From the NCBI GenBank assembly GCA_029891345.1, contig CM056998.1:172632332-172696331 (forward strand): a stretch of 64,000 bases of DNA, read 5' to 3'. Source of the stretch: Dryococelus australis (lineage: Eukaryota > Arthropoda > Insecta > Phasmatodea > Phasmatidae). The translations under genes and the position numbers were made by a program. The notes under the pieces are model-generated. The model was not told the origin of the DNA and did not search any database. It saw only the letters and a program-made list of their open reading frames with translations. Of the stretch, positions 35,431 to 46,749 are shown one piece after another (position 1 is the first letter of the stretch; every line of letters begins with the position of its first letter).

Positions 35431-37680
35431 CCTGCTTGCTATGGGAAAAACATCCTTAAAAGTTTATGCTTTTGCGTCCAGTGGATTTGGCTGTGCGTTA
35501 ATGAGTGAGTGAGATATTGAATAATGAATGACCGAATGAGTGAATCAGTCTGTAAGTCGGGACACTTAATTTGATACATAGGGCTAACATGATAAGACAC
35601 ATAAGAAATTAAATTTAAGGGAATATTTTACATTTAAGTATTTCAGTCTGTCATATGTGCTGTTTGTGCATACTTACATCCATTTCCGTCTCCGGTTGTT
35701 TCTTAGCAACCAGAATGATTATTACTAATAGTACGCTATCGAAATGCGTAACTCATCGATACACAGTAAATTATACTAAGCTGCAGTGCAATATCGCCCT
35801 CGGTGGCCGTAAAAGTTAAAAATCATCCGACGAGACTGATCGTACTCAGTATTTAAAACACCCCGTCGGAACTTATAGAAGTGGAACGACGCCCACGAAG
35901 ATCAGGAGAGAATCGCCACTAACACACGTCAAGTCTGGCTTGAGGCGTGGATGGCTGCCTTACCCCAGAGATGGACGTACAGTTTCTTGTCAGCCTGAAG
36001 AACGGGCGAAGTGTGACGGTGCGAGGAGAGTGGAGCAGCGGACGAACGGAGACGAAGGCTGAAAGCGAAGCAATCCGAGAAAATTCCCTCTCCCGTTCCA
36101 CGCCATCACACCACAGTATCATCCGTCACGCGGCCTGAATCATTCTCTCCCGGGAAAAATTACTGGACCCGTCTGTCCAGTGGAATAGACCCTACAACCT
36201 TTGCAGTATGATCTGCTAGTTTACAATACTTTGACGGTACTAAGTTACGTTTGTGGTTTCCCCCGTACGACTATCGCAGAAACAATAACATTCATAACAA
36301 GTTGAAACAATCCCGCCATCCAATAGATGACTACACGGTAAGTTGACCAGCGGTTATTAAATGTGCGTTAAGGACCGATCTCGCTCATTATATAAAAATA
36401 ATTGATTTCTTACATTTTTAAGCTTTAAGGAAAACATTTCGCGAGTAACATTTAATTATTTATCTATTAGACTTATCTTGCAAGACACATATTATCTGTC
36501 CTATAATGATATAAATATTACTGACGTAATTAATAACTGGATAAAAACGTTATATGACGTTAACTGTCAAATAATAATTTTCTACAAGTTTAAAAGCCAT
36601 CCATATACTTCAATGTAAAGTCCACAGCTTAGAACCTATAATTGCATTTTCGAGAAGTTTCTTCTTGAAAGCTTAAAGTAACAAGAAATCCGAGAACTAA
36701 TAATTAATTACGGAAAATAAAATTGTAAATATTTTAAAGTGTAAAATCTGAATTTCCCAGTATAGTTTGCAGAAGAAAAGTGATAAGTTAAAATAGAATA
36801 GCTCTTTAAAAGAACACACAAAATGTTAGCGTCTGTGAAATACATACAAATATGCACATTTTGAAAGTCAATCTTCCAAGGTTTTTGTAATGAATACAAA
36901 ATTAATTAGGCCTAGTGATGACCAGCAAACATCAAACTGCCCATTGACGTTAACAAAATGATAATTCTTTTTTAATAACTCACGTCCTTTCCAAAGATAT
37001 AACTTAAACAATCTTGCATATTGAATTTACATTTTTGTCAAAGCGCAATTGTGACTGCATTTCACTAACTGTAAAAACCAGCAAGAATTCTAACTGGATT
37101 TGACATGATCAAGGATAATTTTATTACTATTATGTATTTACGTAACGTAAAACGAGGAATTCCACTTGATTAATTCATTTTCAAAGGGAAATATTGTTAG
37201 CGTATAAGAAGATATTCCGCTGTAAACTCTTAAGCCATTCTTTGTGCCACGAAAAAATTAAATTCACCATTATCATGTCTCTTTAAAAAGGAAGAAGATA
37301 TTCAGTCTGTAAACAAAATATTTACATCTATTAAGAATTACACGTACTGTAGTTTTTTTTTTTTTTTTTTTTTCCCATAAAGTGTCATGGTTTCGAGTTC
37401 GGTGTTTATTGAAAGTAAATATTTCTTTTCTTTTTGTTTACGATGTTTGTTGGATTTCTTTTACAATCACGTGTATGTACGGTCTCTTGGTTATTTCTCG
37501 CACTAAATTTGATACGAATTACCATTACGATGAAATTATTCCCCCTTGTCGAAATATGGGAGATAAGTCGATCATTACTAAAAGACTGTTCTTGCGAACA
37601 CTCCATTAAAATGCTGAAGGCCCATCATAAAACTCGGGTGATAGCTTTGACGGCGTCAGTGCACGTCTAAAAAGAGGTCA
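35431..37680. other. No gene confirmed
   Basis: Mostly AT-rich. A GC-richer stretch at ~35,880-36,180 contains a 63-codon plus-strand frame at 35,947-36,138 that is hydrophilic and Ser/Arg/Glu-rich; without splice context or motifs I do not call it. A T-run of ~21 occurs at 37,353-37,373. Confidence 0.4.
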
Positions 37681-37689
37681 TTTACGTGC

Positions 37690-38235
37690 AAAGTTGCTGG
37701 AACGAGATGAGAAATACGACAGCTGCGAGAAGTGTTGGGGGCGCGCAGATAGGCATTCGCCATGCGAATGAATGCACCCCCTCGGCCGTTCCTCGTGCCG
37801 ATAGTAATTGTTCACGGCGGGTCGTGACGTCACGTCGCCAGAAAAAAAAAAGGGGGGGGATGGGGCTTGCGAATGTCGAAGGGGAGGGGACGAATCTCAT
37901 CCCCGTCTGTTAATTCGACTTAACAAATCTGCCGCCCCATTTGCTCTCCGGGCCCGGGGAGGAGCCGGGGGGGGGGGGGGGGGGGGTGAATAATTATTCC
38001 GGGAAGGAGCGAAGATCGTTCCGGGATCATCCAGAGCTCGTCGCGGGATGTGAATATGTCGACCCTGCACAACCCCTCGTCGTCGTCGACCAGTCGAGCA
38101 CGGCCAGTCACGGGCCATTACGTCCTGTCGTCCTGGAGGATATGAGCTGGAAGACGAGACTTGGCTGGAAGCTCGCTGCGTGGTGTGCGAGCGAAGCCGG
38201 AATGTCCAGGCGACGCGTACTGATCTGATCAAATG
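37690..38235. promoter_or_regulatory. GC- and CpG-rich patch (possible island)
   Basis: Composition changes sharply from the AT-rich surroundings. CpG dinucleotides are frequent (GTCGTGACGTCACGTCG, CGTCGTCGTCGACC), and GACGTCA resembles a CRE-type half palindrome. Frames on both strands (for example 37,941-38,228 plus and 37,897-38,232 minus) are open because stops are rare in GC-rich DNA. It could be a promoter or first-exon region of a gene outside the window, or an old GC-rich transposon. No transcript start can be proved. Confidence 0.25.
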
Positions 38236-38276
38236 TCATCTCCCAGTACCCGCATACCACACACAAAAATGTCTGA

Positions 38277-38620
38277 AGCCTGTTCAAGGTAAAGAATAAA
38301 TTTGAAAGCCCTGCTCAAGATCTACTTGTATGCGCGTTGTAGTAAAATTAACACTGTTATGGGCGTTATTACTTTAAATTATGTGTCGGTCAAGTAAAAC
38401 TTGAAATTATTAGGAAAGTAAATACTATAAAAATCATAATAAATGGTTACCTAACACTTTTTATTCGACGTTAAGAAACGGAACTACTTTCCATTCTCCG
38501 TTACAAACTTTATTGGGCGTATGTCACTCAGGGCGCCCGTTAATATATATATGCAAGTTAGGGGCAGTGACTTTTTTCTAAGGTTGATTTCAAAAGTGCT
38601 CACTTTATCGTGAACAGCCT
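38277..38620 (+). mobile_element. Miniature transposon M1, copy F
   Basis: Left end AGCCTGTTCAAGGTAAAGAA, right end TTATCGTGAACAGCCT then TTA. The interior has GCCCTGCTCAAGATCTACTTG, ATGGTTACCTAACACTTTTT and ATGTCACTCAGGGCGCCCG. Non-coding. It is immediately followed by the palindromic-word element at 38,623. Confidence 0.88.
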
Positions 38621-38622
38621 TT

Positions 38623-39945
38623 AATGTTGCGGCAACAGTATTAATGTTACTACAACATTAATTTTTTGTTATCTGTAAGCCTTCAGTAACTAATGTTGCT
38701 GTTAATATGATACAATGTTATGCTAGTAATGTTACTGTAACATTAAGTACTTTGTGGCAATATTACTACCTCATTGCTGTACTGGCAACATTAAAGTGGT
38801 GTTTATGTTGCGGCAAAATACATTTTGTGTTATATTGACGTTAACATTTGTGTTGAACATTTTCTTGTAATTTTTTGCTTTAAAAAAATCATTCTGGTGT
38901 AAAATAAATTAACTGCTATTATTTTGTCACAAAAAGAAATATCACCAACAAAAAAAAAAAACTTCAGATAGGAGAGGTTCGAACCCACGTCACTGCACCC
39001 AACGGTTTACCTACTACGCTATTTTAACATGTATCCTTATATTTCATACGTATTGAATTAATTCAACGAAACGACAAACTGCAGTTCTCTTTCATTACGT
39101 GTAAATATACTATATGCACTAGAAATATATGCATAATTGGCACACGTAAACTGCTTTACAAGGCTTGAGAGTTGATATAAACTACATTTAGTTGTCATAC
39201 TCTGCTTTAAAATTTAAATATAACTTAGTGGTTTCATTTTACGAGGTTATCGCTACTCGTTACTATCCGCCATTTTTTCAACGCCAAGTCAGTAGAACCT
39301 GGTGTTGGTTGGACATTTTTTTCATGTCACAGTGACGCATAATATTGTGTTCTTCCTGTTAATTTTAGGCTAGTACAACTTTTGGTTGCGGCAACATTAC
39401 TCAAAGGCTTTGTTAAAATTAACACTTCAACAGTATGTTTGCATTACAGGACTATAAGACTTTTAAGTGGTTAACATTAAGAAACTACGTGGCAAAATTA
39501 TTAATGTTAGCGCAACGTAAACGATTAATGAAATGCTTCAAAAGTAAATTTGTCGTTGCAGCACATTTGACTTTTTTCTGTTCATTGTTAGAGACCCCGA
39601 GAATTTCGCGGGTTCATTTCTAGACAAATTGGAATTCACAGACTTGTACTTTCATGTTACACTTGTAATTGGTCGACGTGTTGTTTGATACTCCCTGGAG
39701 ATAAATGAGCCAATAATAAACATGCAATAATTCATGCGCCAAACCACCGTCCTTTACCACAACAATCAACCAATAAACAGTTGATATCTGTATGAGAGTA
39801 TATAAGACTGTGAAGTCTAGCCTACAGGTCACTCGCAAATTTCTCGGGTCTCTAACAATGAACAGAAAAAAGTCAAACGTGCTGCAACAAAAAAATTTAC
39901 TTTTGAGACATTTCATTAATCGTTTACGTTGCAGCAACATTAATA
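38623..39945. repeat. Palindromic-word / tRNA-like element with foldback arm (AACATTAATGTTGC type)
   Basis: The left array (38,623-38,830) repeats GTTGCGGCAACA and AATGTTACTACAACATTAA-type words. A tRNA-like stretch lies at ~38,968-39,030 (minus: TAGCGTAGTAGGTAAACCG, then GTGGGTTCGAACCTCTCC). A second word array (39,380-39,520) follows, then a ~100-bp inverted repeat (39,500-39,602 versus 39,845-39,945) whose outer ends are again AATGTTGCTGCAACG-type. TTAATGTTGC stands at both outer ends. Non-coding; class unknown. Confidence 0.6.
38968..39030 (-). tRNA. tRNA-like sequence (probable pseudo-tRNA)
   Basis: On the minus strand an A-box-like TAGCGTAGTAGG is followed ~30 bp later by a near-consensus B box GGGTTCGAACC. 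The 5' acceptor strand and a clear anticodon arm are not convincing, and it sits inside a repeat, so I regard it as a tRNA-derived promoter module and not a working tRNA gene. Confidence 0.35.
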
Positions 39946-40404
39946 AGAAAGTACGCCTTGGGCCACAAAGACAACCAGATGATGATGGCTGCAGCAGAAC
40001 AGTTTTAAAATGGAAACAGAGGAAGGCAGGATAATATGCAACAATACAGTTTCTAGGCTGTTTTACATAAGAAAAAATATTCTATTATCGTTGTGTTTGG
40101 TTGTGTGTCTCATTCCACCTTCACCAAACGTTATCAACCTTTGAACTCATGGACTAAATTTTTTCAAATTTCTTAACTTTACAAAAACTAAATGGCAAAA
40201 CACTTTTGTACTATTCAATCAGATCGAGTGAATATTTTGAGAATGGCGGATTTCTATGTTTTTTTTGGGTGTTATGGTATATGACTGGATAAATACAACA
40301 CATATCACTAAAACTTGTCATGCAAGCATAACCTGCTCTGAATGTTTATTTAACTTATTGAATAAATATCTTGTCCACTATTTTAGAAAGTAGTGCTGCC
40401 TGTG

Positions 40405-40447
40405 TGTGTCTATATATATATATATATATAGACACACAAAGGCAGTG

Positions 40448-40531
<84 letters not shown>

Positions 40532-40559
40532 GGCAGTGTCTATATATATATATATATAG

Positions 40560-40612
<53 letters not shown>

Positions 40613-40615
40613 GTG
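40405..40615 (+). repeat. (TA)n microsatellite cluster with repeated GACACACACAGGCAGTG
   Basis: Long TA runs are separated by AGACACACAAAGGCAGTGTA, AGACACACACAGGCAGTGTC and AGACACACACACA. The spacer recurs at about 40,430, 40,520 and 40,558, so the whole TA-plus-spacer unit has been duplicated. Frames through it are artefacts. Confidence 0.95.
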
Positions 40616-41392
40616 TGTTCACTCCATATATTTGGGTATTTGGTAATCACATACAGTAGTGTTATGACAGGCCACCATTAAATATAAGGTTTTGATGACC
40701 CTGTTCTGAACAAGGGGTGCAAGACAAGTGCTGATGCCATATCTGGCCACGAAACCAAAACAGGTCTAAGTGTTGCCAATCGGAAGTTATTGTGAAACGA
40801 AAATTCCCAATTTTGCCATCGAATTTCCCGAAGAAAAAAAAATTGTTTGAAAGGTACCAATTGAGTAGATGAATTTTTTCCTAGGTTGTACTTTTTTATG
40901 ATCATTATTCCATAAAAAGATGCATGAAAATTTTCATAGCTGTAGGGCTAGCCGTTTTAGAGAAAAGAAAAAGGAGTCTGAAAAGCAGGTTTTTAAAGCC
41001 CTGTTTTAAAACGAAAAAAATTTCCATCTTGAAAAGTATTAGAGTTAGAGTGGTGATATTTTTCAGAAAACTTGTAATTTGAGTACCAATAACATCATGT
41101 AAAAACATTGACTGAAATGCAGTTAGTTTAGGGACAAAAGCGGGTTCATCGAAATGTAGGCGTGTCTCTACTTTCTGGCAATACTCTATGTATACTGCTG
41201 TACTTAATATTTTGCGTCGATTTTTAAGTAATATTAGTGATTCAGTTAATTTTTTTATATGCTGGCTTAATTGTACTTGAATCATTATAGGTCATATTTA
41301 TAGAAGCAATGCAGTTGAAATAAAACCTGTTATAGTGACATAAATTGAAAAAAGAAAAACGTTCTAAAAAACAAACGTGTGTGATACACGTG

Positions 41393-41429
<37 letters not shown>

Positions 41430-41939
41430 ATATATATACAATATTTATGTATTTATTTATTTGTCCACGATTTCTTTCTAATATCGATAAAATAAGATTT
41501 CCATGGATATTTATGTAATATTACGGACTCATTCTATTATTTTTTTAATGTGGCATTATTATATGCCACAAAACAGTTAAAATCAAATCTGGTAGAGTGG
41601 CATAAATTGAGAAAAAATAATCGTTCTAAAAATAATTTGGCAAGTTAACCACACCTAAAAAATTACACATGAAACTTATATTTTATTATATATAATCGAA
41701 AGAAACGATAAGGCCTGATTATTACTATCGATAAAATAAATATATATAGGTTTACTTCATGTCTTCAAGTAAAGTACATTGAATTTGTTGTGAATAAAAT
41801 TTAATAATACAATTAATTTATGGTTACAGATACTGAACACTTCATTACATGGCAGTAGCATGTGACTGTAACGGAAAATGGTGAGGGGGGAGGGGCGCTT
41901 TTTGGAGAAATATTCACAATGGCTAACCTCGGAAATATC
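40616..41939. other. AT-rich flank of the RAG1-like relic
   Basis: A ~65-bp stretch occurs twice: AACCTGTTATAGTGACATAAATTGA at ~41,324 and AATCTGGTAGAGTGGCATAAATTGA at ~41,588. A TA/TG microsatellite lies at 41,394-41,440. It may be the left non-coding part of the transposon whose gene starts near 41,940; I could not find terminal inverted repeats. Confidence 0.35.
41394..41440 (+). repeat. (TA)n(TG)n microsatellite
   Basis: A TA run followed by TGTGTGTGTG and a second short TA run. Confidence 0.9.
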
Positions 41940-43753
41940 ACTTCCACCAATTACAGTTACACGTGTTCCCAAAGAAAAACTTTTCATCAGATTGGACGTC
42001 CAAAAACACACTTCTCTCAGAGTTTTTTAGAAACGAAAATTAGAAATGTGAAGACTCTCACTCAATCTCGATCTCCTCAAGAACTCGCCTTAGCAGCGCA
42101 GCTAAGTTACAGGTCCTCCGGAAAAAGAAACGTTGCAGAAATCATCAAAGGTGCAACGACGAGAATTCCGCCATCAGTTGAGAGAGTAAAGAGAAGTTTT
42201 GAGGTAGCAAAAGGAACAGGTCTTGGTCCGAAACCGTATACATAAAGAGGCCTTAGCACTGACTGTTGACTTACAACTTTCACATCAGTATGTTTCGTTG
42301 CTAAGGGAATCCAAAAAGCGAAATGCGTATACCTACACTTCAGATGGACAAATTTGAAAAGCTAAGGGGGAGTGCTACCCTAAGGAACTGTGTCTTAACA
42401 GATACCAAAGGAGAGGTACAGTTGCAAAGTCTATTAGATCACGCGGCAGAACGTTTACTTATAGTCCAGGAAACTGTACTTCAAACAAATTTTTCCCAAT
42501 GAATGTAAATATATTCTACAGATGATTCATAAGTGGGGGTGTGATGGAAGTTCCGGAAATTATGGTTACAAACAAAAGTTCTCTGAAACACATACAAATG
42601 CTACAGATTCAGATGTTCTCATGATTTCAGTTGTACTTTTGCAACTAACGTTCCAAATAAAGGATAGCCAAGAGAAAAAAATTATTTCGTGGAATCCCAG
42701 AACATCCATAAAATACTGTCGACCAGTTCACTTCCGATTTATCAAAGGAACCCCAGAAAGCACTAGAAACCAATTTCAGTTCATAGAAAGTCAAATACAC
42801 AGCTTGAACCTACAAAAGTGTGTATTGAAAACAGTGAATATTTAGAGATTCGTGTGCTATTTAAGACAATGTTGTATGGTAAAGTATGTAGTGTATTAGT
42901 GCAAAATCCTTCAGCTCAAGTTTGCTATATTTGTGGAGCATCCCCTAAATAAATGAATAACTGGCAAAATGTTGTGAAAAGAAAAGTGCAGAAAACCATA
43001 TTTAATTTCGGAGTATCTGCACTACACTTACCCAGATAAGATTCTTTGAATGTTTGTTGCATAAATATTACAGACTACAGATAAAAAAATGGCAGGTTCG
43101 TGGTAGCGAAGTGGAAATGAATGAAATCAGGCGAAGAAATATAGAAATAAAATTAACGTTTTCGATCAGAAATGGGTTTGCTTGTTGATGTTGTAAGACA
43201 ATGAAGAGGTGCGACAAACGACGGCAACACTTCTCGACGCTTTTTTTGAAAGAAAAAAAAAACTGCTGAATTACAGGAGTTGATGAAAGGCTGTTTCATC
43301 GTTTGTTCGTAATTCTAAAAGCGCTCTCGTGTGGATATAATATTGACACAGAGGCTTTTAGAAGATATGTGTTTGAAACAGCTCAAATGTATGTAAAGCT
43401 TTACAGTTGGTTGCTAGTGTACATAAAAACATAAAATTCTTGTTCGTGGATCTGATCTAATGGATGGCGTGATTTTACTAATTGGCCAACTGCCAGAGGA
43501 CGTTTATGAAGCTCGACGTAAACCGGGAACACCACACTAGGAAAGTGTCAAGAGAAAGTACGACTGAAGATTTGCTGCACTTTCTGTTAATAAGGTCTGA
43601 TCCTCTTATTTCAAGCTTAAGACCATTGCCAAGAAAAAAAAATCTTATTCTCTGTCAAGTGATGTTTTGAAACTATTAACACCACCTTCTGTAGAAGGGA
43701 GTATCACTGATGAATCAGAAACAGAAAGTGACGATAGTACAGTGTTAGGATGA
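41940..43753 (+). pseudogene. RAG1-like (Transib/RAG superfamily) transposase pseudogene
   Basis: Fragments in all three plus frames line up as one ~580-residue protein broken by frameshifts and stops. In order: GRPKTHF and RSPQELALAAQ (41,985-42,090); DTKGEVQLQSLLDHAAERLL (~42,400); KWGCDGSSGNYGYKQKF (~42,528), a CDG-type first catalytic Asp; YCRPVHFRFIKGTPES; TMLYGKVCSVL with CYICGASPK (~42,870-42,950); YRLQIKKWQVRG (~43,075); TNDGNTSRRFF (~43,218); GQLPEDVYEARRK (~43,480), holding a candidate catalytic Glu; RKVSRESTTEDLLHFLL and SDPLISSLRPLP; a DESETESDDS acidic tail before TGA at 43,751. The order CDG / D / zinc-binding C-x2-C / N-G-N-x-AR-like / E-x-x-N-K-like parallels the RAG1 catalytic core. 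Where I expect the second Asp (xDGK) the sequence reads YGK. Matching is from memory and by eye. Confidence 0.72.
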
Positions 43754-43879
43754 GACATAATGTGACTTGAAACTTACGTTTTCAGTAATTAACTTTGTTA
43801 ATTTCATTTGAAACAATTTGAAAAATATTTAATCCTTTAAATAAATAATGTTGGTTATTTTATTTATTTGTTTGAAAGT

Positions 43880-44330
43880 AGTGTGTTGGCATGGGACTTT
43901 CACGCTTATTGTGAAATATATTTGGACTAATCAAAACTGTAACACATTTTATGAATTAATGGTTTTATTATTTCTGTTAGTATTGTACATTCGGATATAC
44001 ACTAAAATTGTATTTTATCCTTAATCGTAAGCATAGGAATTAATTTTGTTACTCTGTCACTTCAAAATATAGTGTTGGCATAGGACTTTCGCCCTTACTT
44101 TGAAACAAAACATGTTTGGGTCTTTAAAATAGATTAGTTTAGTTAAATTTGGTTGGTATTGGATATAAGAATATAAACGATAGTATAATTGATTCTTAAC
44201 CATAAACGACGGAACTGGTTTTGTTAAAAGTCTATTCGAAAGCATGGTGTTGCTGGTTTGAGTTTCTCGCCTATATTTTGAAACATTTTGTTTCGACTTA
44301 TCAATTGTGTTGATTAAATTTTATACATTT
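43880..44330 (+). repeat. Three diverged tandem repeats after the RAG1-like relic
   Basis: GTGTTGGCATAGGACTTTC-type words start at ~43,883, ~44,072 and ~44,245, each followed by CGCTTATTGTGAAA / GCCCTTACTTTGAAA / GCCTATATTTTGAAA. The period is 170-190 bp. They directly follow the transposase 3' end and may be its non-coding flank. Confidence 0.65.
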
Positions 44331-44642
44331 TGAAATATATATTTCAATTCTTTGAAGTAACGATATTACTAGATATGTTGGTATGGTATTGTAAGATTTT
44401 ATATCACCCAACCTTACAGCTATTTATTTAGATTGATGTTACATCATATGCCATTAATATATTACCATAATTCTTGTATCTTTTATGTTTTTACATGAAT
44501 ATATATAAAATAGAGCATACATAAAATATAAATTATTTTTCAGCTGTATTAAATTTTGTCCCGCTAGCGAAGGGAAATCGACCGCTGTGCGTCGTGGGAA
44601 CGGTAAGTGGGCTGGAAATTGCCGTGGTACGATGTGTAGTAT

Positions 44643-45058
44643 AGACTGTTCACGGTAAAATGAGCACTTTTGAAAGCCCTGCTAAAGATCTACTTGTATT
44701 AACTCCGCCATATGTAAAATTAACATTGCCACAGGTCTCATTACTTCATTCATCCGCTGGCCAAGTGAAATTGTGAAAATTTTAAGAAATTAAATACTTT
44801 ACAAATCTTCTCACTTTTAGACTTCGATGAATTAAAAAAAAAAAAAAACAGAAAGCGAAAGAAATAATTTTAGGTTATCACAAATGGTTGTATAACACTT
44901 TTTATTCGACGCTAAGATACGGAACTACTTCCCATTTATAGTTACTAACTTTACTGGGCTCACGTCACTCAGTGCGCCCATTAAAATATATGCATGCAGC
45001 GACAGTGACTTTTTTCTAAGGTTCATTTCTAAAGTGCTAACTTTATTGTGAACAGCCT
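44643..45058 (+). mobile_element. Miniature transposon M1, copy G (complete, reference copy)
   Basis: 416 bp, left AGACTGTTCACGGTAAAATGAG, right CTAACTTTATTGTGAACAGCCT. TA precedes and TTTAG follows. The interior contains all shared M1 words and an A-run at ~44,835-44,848. It has no open frame of note. It is the longest uninterrupted plus-orientation copy and serves as my reference for the family. Confidence 0.92.
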
Positions 45059-45280
45059 TTAGTCACCTGCCAATTAGAATATCATTCCGCCACGCCCAGC
45101 TAGTGATACTCACGTAATTGTGCTCCCGGTAAGCGGGGAAGGCAACGAGAATCGCGCCAAAGGACTCCGATCGCGCGGCACGGCGAAGAGGACGCGTGTC
45201 CTGGCAACACGCCAGAAGGCGTCATCCTCCACCAATCGGCGCCCGGCGGCGAACCTGCTAGAGCCAATAGAAGAGCAGGC

Positions 45281-45448
45281 ATTTGGGCAGCACTTAACGT
45301 TGAGGTCTTGAGGGCCTATGAGGTTGAAGCGAGGCGAGAAGGAAGTAGCGTCGGGATGCTAGCGCTGGGGAAATGGTATAACCCCGAGAAATCTCACCGA
45401 CTAGAGGCATCGTGTCCGGCACGATTCTCATGTGCGAAAATCCCATTT
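45281..45448 (-). repeat. tRNA-derived SINE S1, truncated copy
   Basis: Body only, in reverse: TTGAGGTCTTGAGGGCC, ACCCCGAGAAATCTCACCG, TCGTGTCCGGCACGATTCTC. It lacks the tRNA-like head. Confidence 0.85.
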
Positions 45449-45450
45449 AT

Positions 45451-45520
45451 GGAAAGATTGGAAGGTTGATGGAATGATTGGAAGGTTGATGGAAAGATTG
45501 TATGATTGATAGGCAGATTG
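45451..45520 (+). repeat. 20-bp tandem repeat (GGAAGGTTGATGGAATGATT type)
   Basis: Three to four units with small changes directly after the truncated SINE. A slipped tail of the SINE insertion is a possible source. Confidence 0.85.
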
Positions 45521-46001
45521 CAGAGTGTGCGGAGCTGATTGCGAATGATAGGGATTAATCGAAGAATTTTAATTGATTGCTGTTCAAGAAGAGCATGGGA
45601 GGTAAGAGTGTTTATCATCTTCGTTTATTCCAAATCTCAAGGGACTAGCACGTATTCGTATTTTAATTAACGCCAAGTATGTCTATAAAATTGTTGTTAA
45701 ATTCTGATCGATACCATGGATATAACATGACTTGGGCAGGTGGTTACTATTTGTACGAAGAGCTTGGATTGTTCACGTACACACACACACCTACATACAT
45801 ATATATATATACACACTTAGTAGCATACTACCTACATAAAAGTCGAGGTAATGAAATTTTTCTCTGTGGAAACATGGATATGAAGTTTATTTTTCCATGG
45901 ATTGTTAGAAAATTGACCTCGGTGTGAGGGGTTAAACATGAAAAAATTTAATATTTACTGTACAGTGATATTTTCAAACTGTGGCAACAAACCCACTACA
46001 T

Positions 46002-46470
46002 GAACAGCGCGCTGCAGTTAGCTGCTGAGTGCTGCGCGGAGATAGTGCTACACGACATAGGAGCAAAGTACAACGCACAGATAGTTACAAGACAACGCGC
46101 AGGTGTGAACATTAGAAAACGGCATGGAAGCCTGTACAATAACACCTGACCTGAGAGAAATAAAGGAAGCCACACTAACAGCATGGCAGACCACATGGGA
46201 CCTTAGCAATAAGGGTCGTCTAACGCACGGCTTGTTTCCTTGTGTTCGAGAGAGACTGCGATTGGAGAAGTGGCTCGAGATGGGACACTACTCCGTCCAG
46301 TACTTGACTGGACATGGCAACTTCCGTGCGAAGCTGTCCTCCCTGGGCCTGGTGGAAGACCCCATGTGTGTGGTGTGTGGGGTCTCTCCGTCTCGGGGGC
46401 ATGCTCCCGGACAGGAACACAACAAGGGCGGTGTTACAACATCTTACCAAAGTTGGTAAAAGAAGAGAGG
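46002..46470 (+). pseudogene. R1-type non-LTR retrotransposon ORF2, C-terminal fragment
   Basis: The frame at 46,124-46,459 carries the end of a LINE ORF2: WQTTWDLSNKGRLTH (W-x3-W then KGR), HYSVQYLTGHGNFRAKLSSLGL (the GHG-x-F-x-x-L block) and CVVCGVSPSRGHAP, a decayed zinc-binding C-x2-C-x7-H. The preceding ~45 codons in another frame (46,002-46,140, ending near the first Met) are also protein-like, so a frameshift lies near 46,140. This matches the post-RT C-terminus of R1/I/LOA-type LINEs; the endonuclease and reverse transcriptase domains are missing (5' truncation, normal for LINEs). Confidence 0.75.
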
Positions 46471-46749
46471 AGTTCGTCGTCTGGTGGTCTGACCCTTGGC
46501 TAAGCAGGGACCTGGACATGTCGGAGGTACAGGTACAGGACAATGAGGATGAGACTGGGATAGGTGCTGTGAACCAAAATGGGTGAACACATCTTCCCAG
46601 TCGTAATTTTGGATGAAGGGGGTGGCCCTAGTAACCTCTCTCCCCCATTGGGAATAACACCTGTAATTGTCCATGGGAGCACTCCCCGTGTACCTCCCTC
46701 CAGGAATTAAGCAAGAAGGCCGCGTACCTGGAATCCGGTGGTGTTCGTG

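Noticed and set aside
37897-38232. Overlapping frames of 95 and 111 codons in the GC-rich patch
   Set aside because: Stops are rare in GC-rich DNA. The frames overlap on opposite strands, cross a poly-G run and show no domain.
38968-39030. A working tRNA gene
   Set aside because: Only A- and B-box-like parts are good. Acceptor stem and anticodon arm are not convincing, and it sits inside a repeat.
40355-40622. Tyr/Ile-rich frames on both strands
   Set aside because: Same artefact from the TA repeat cluster.
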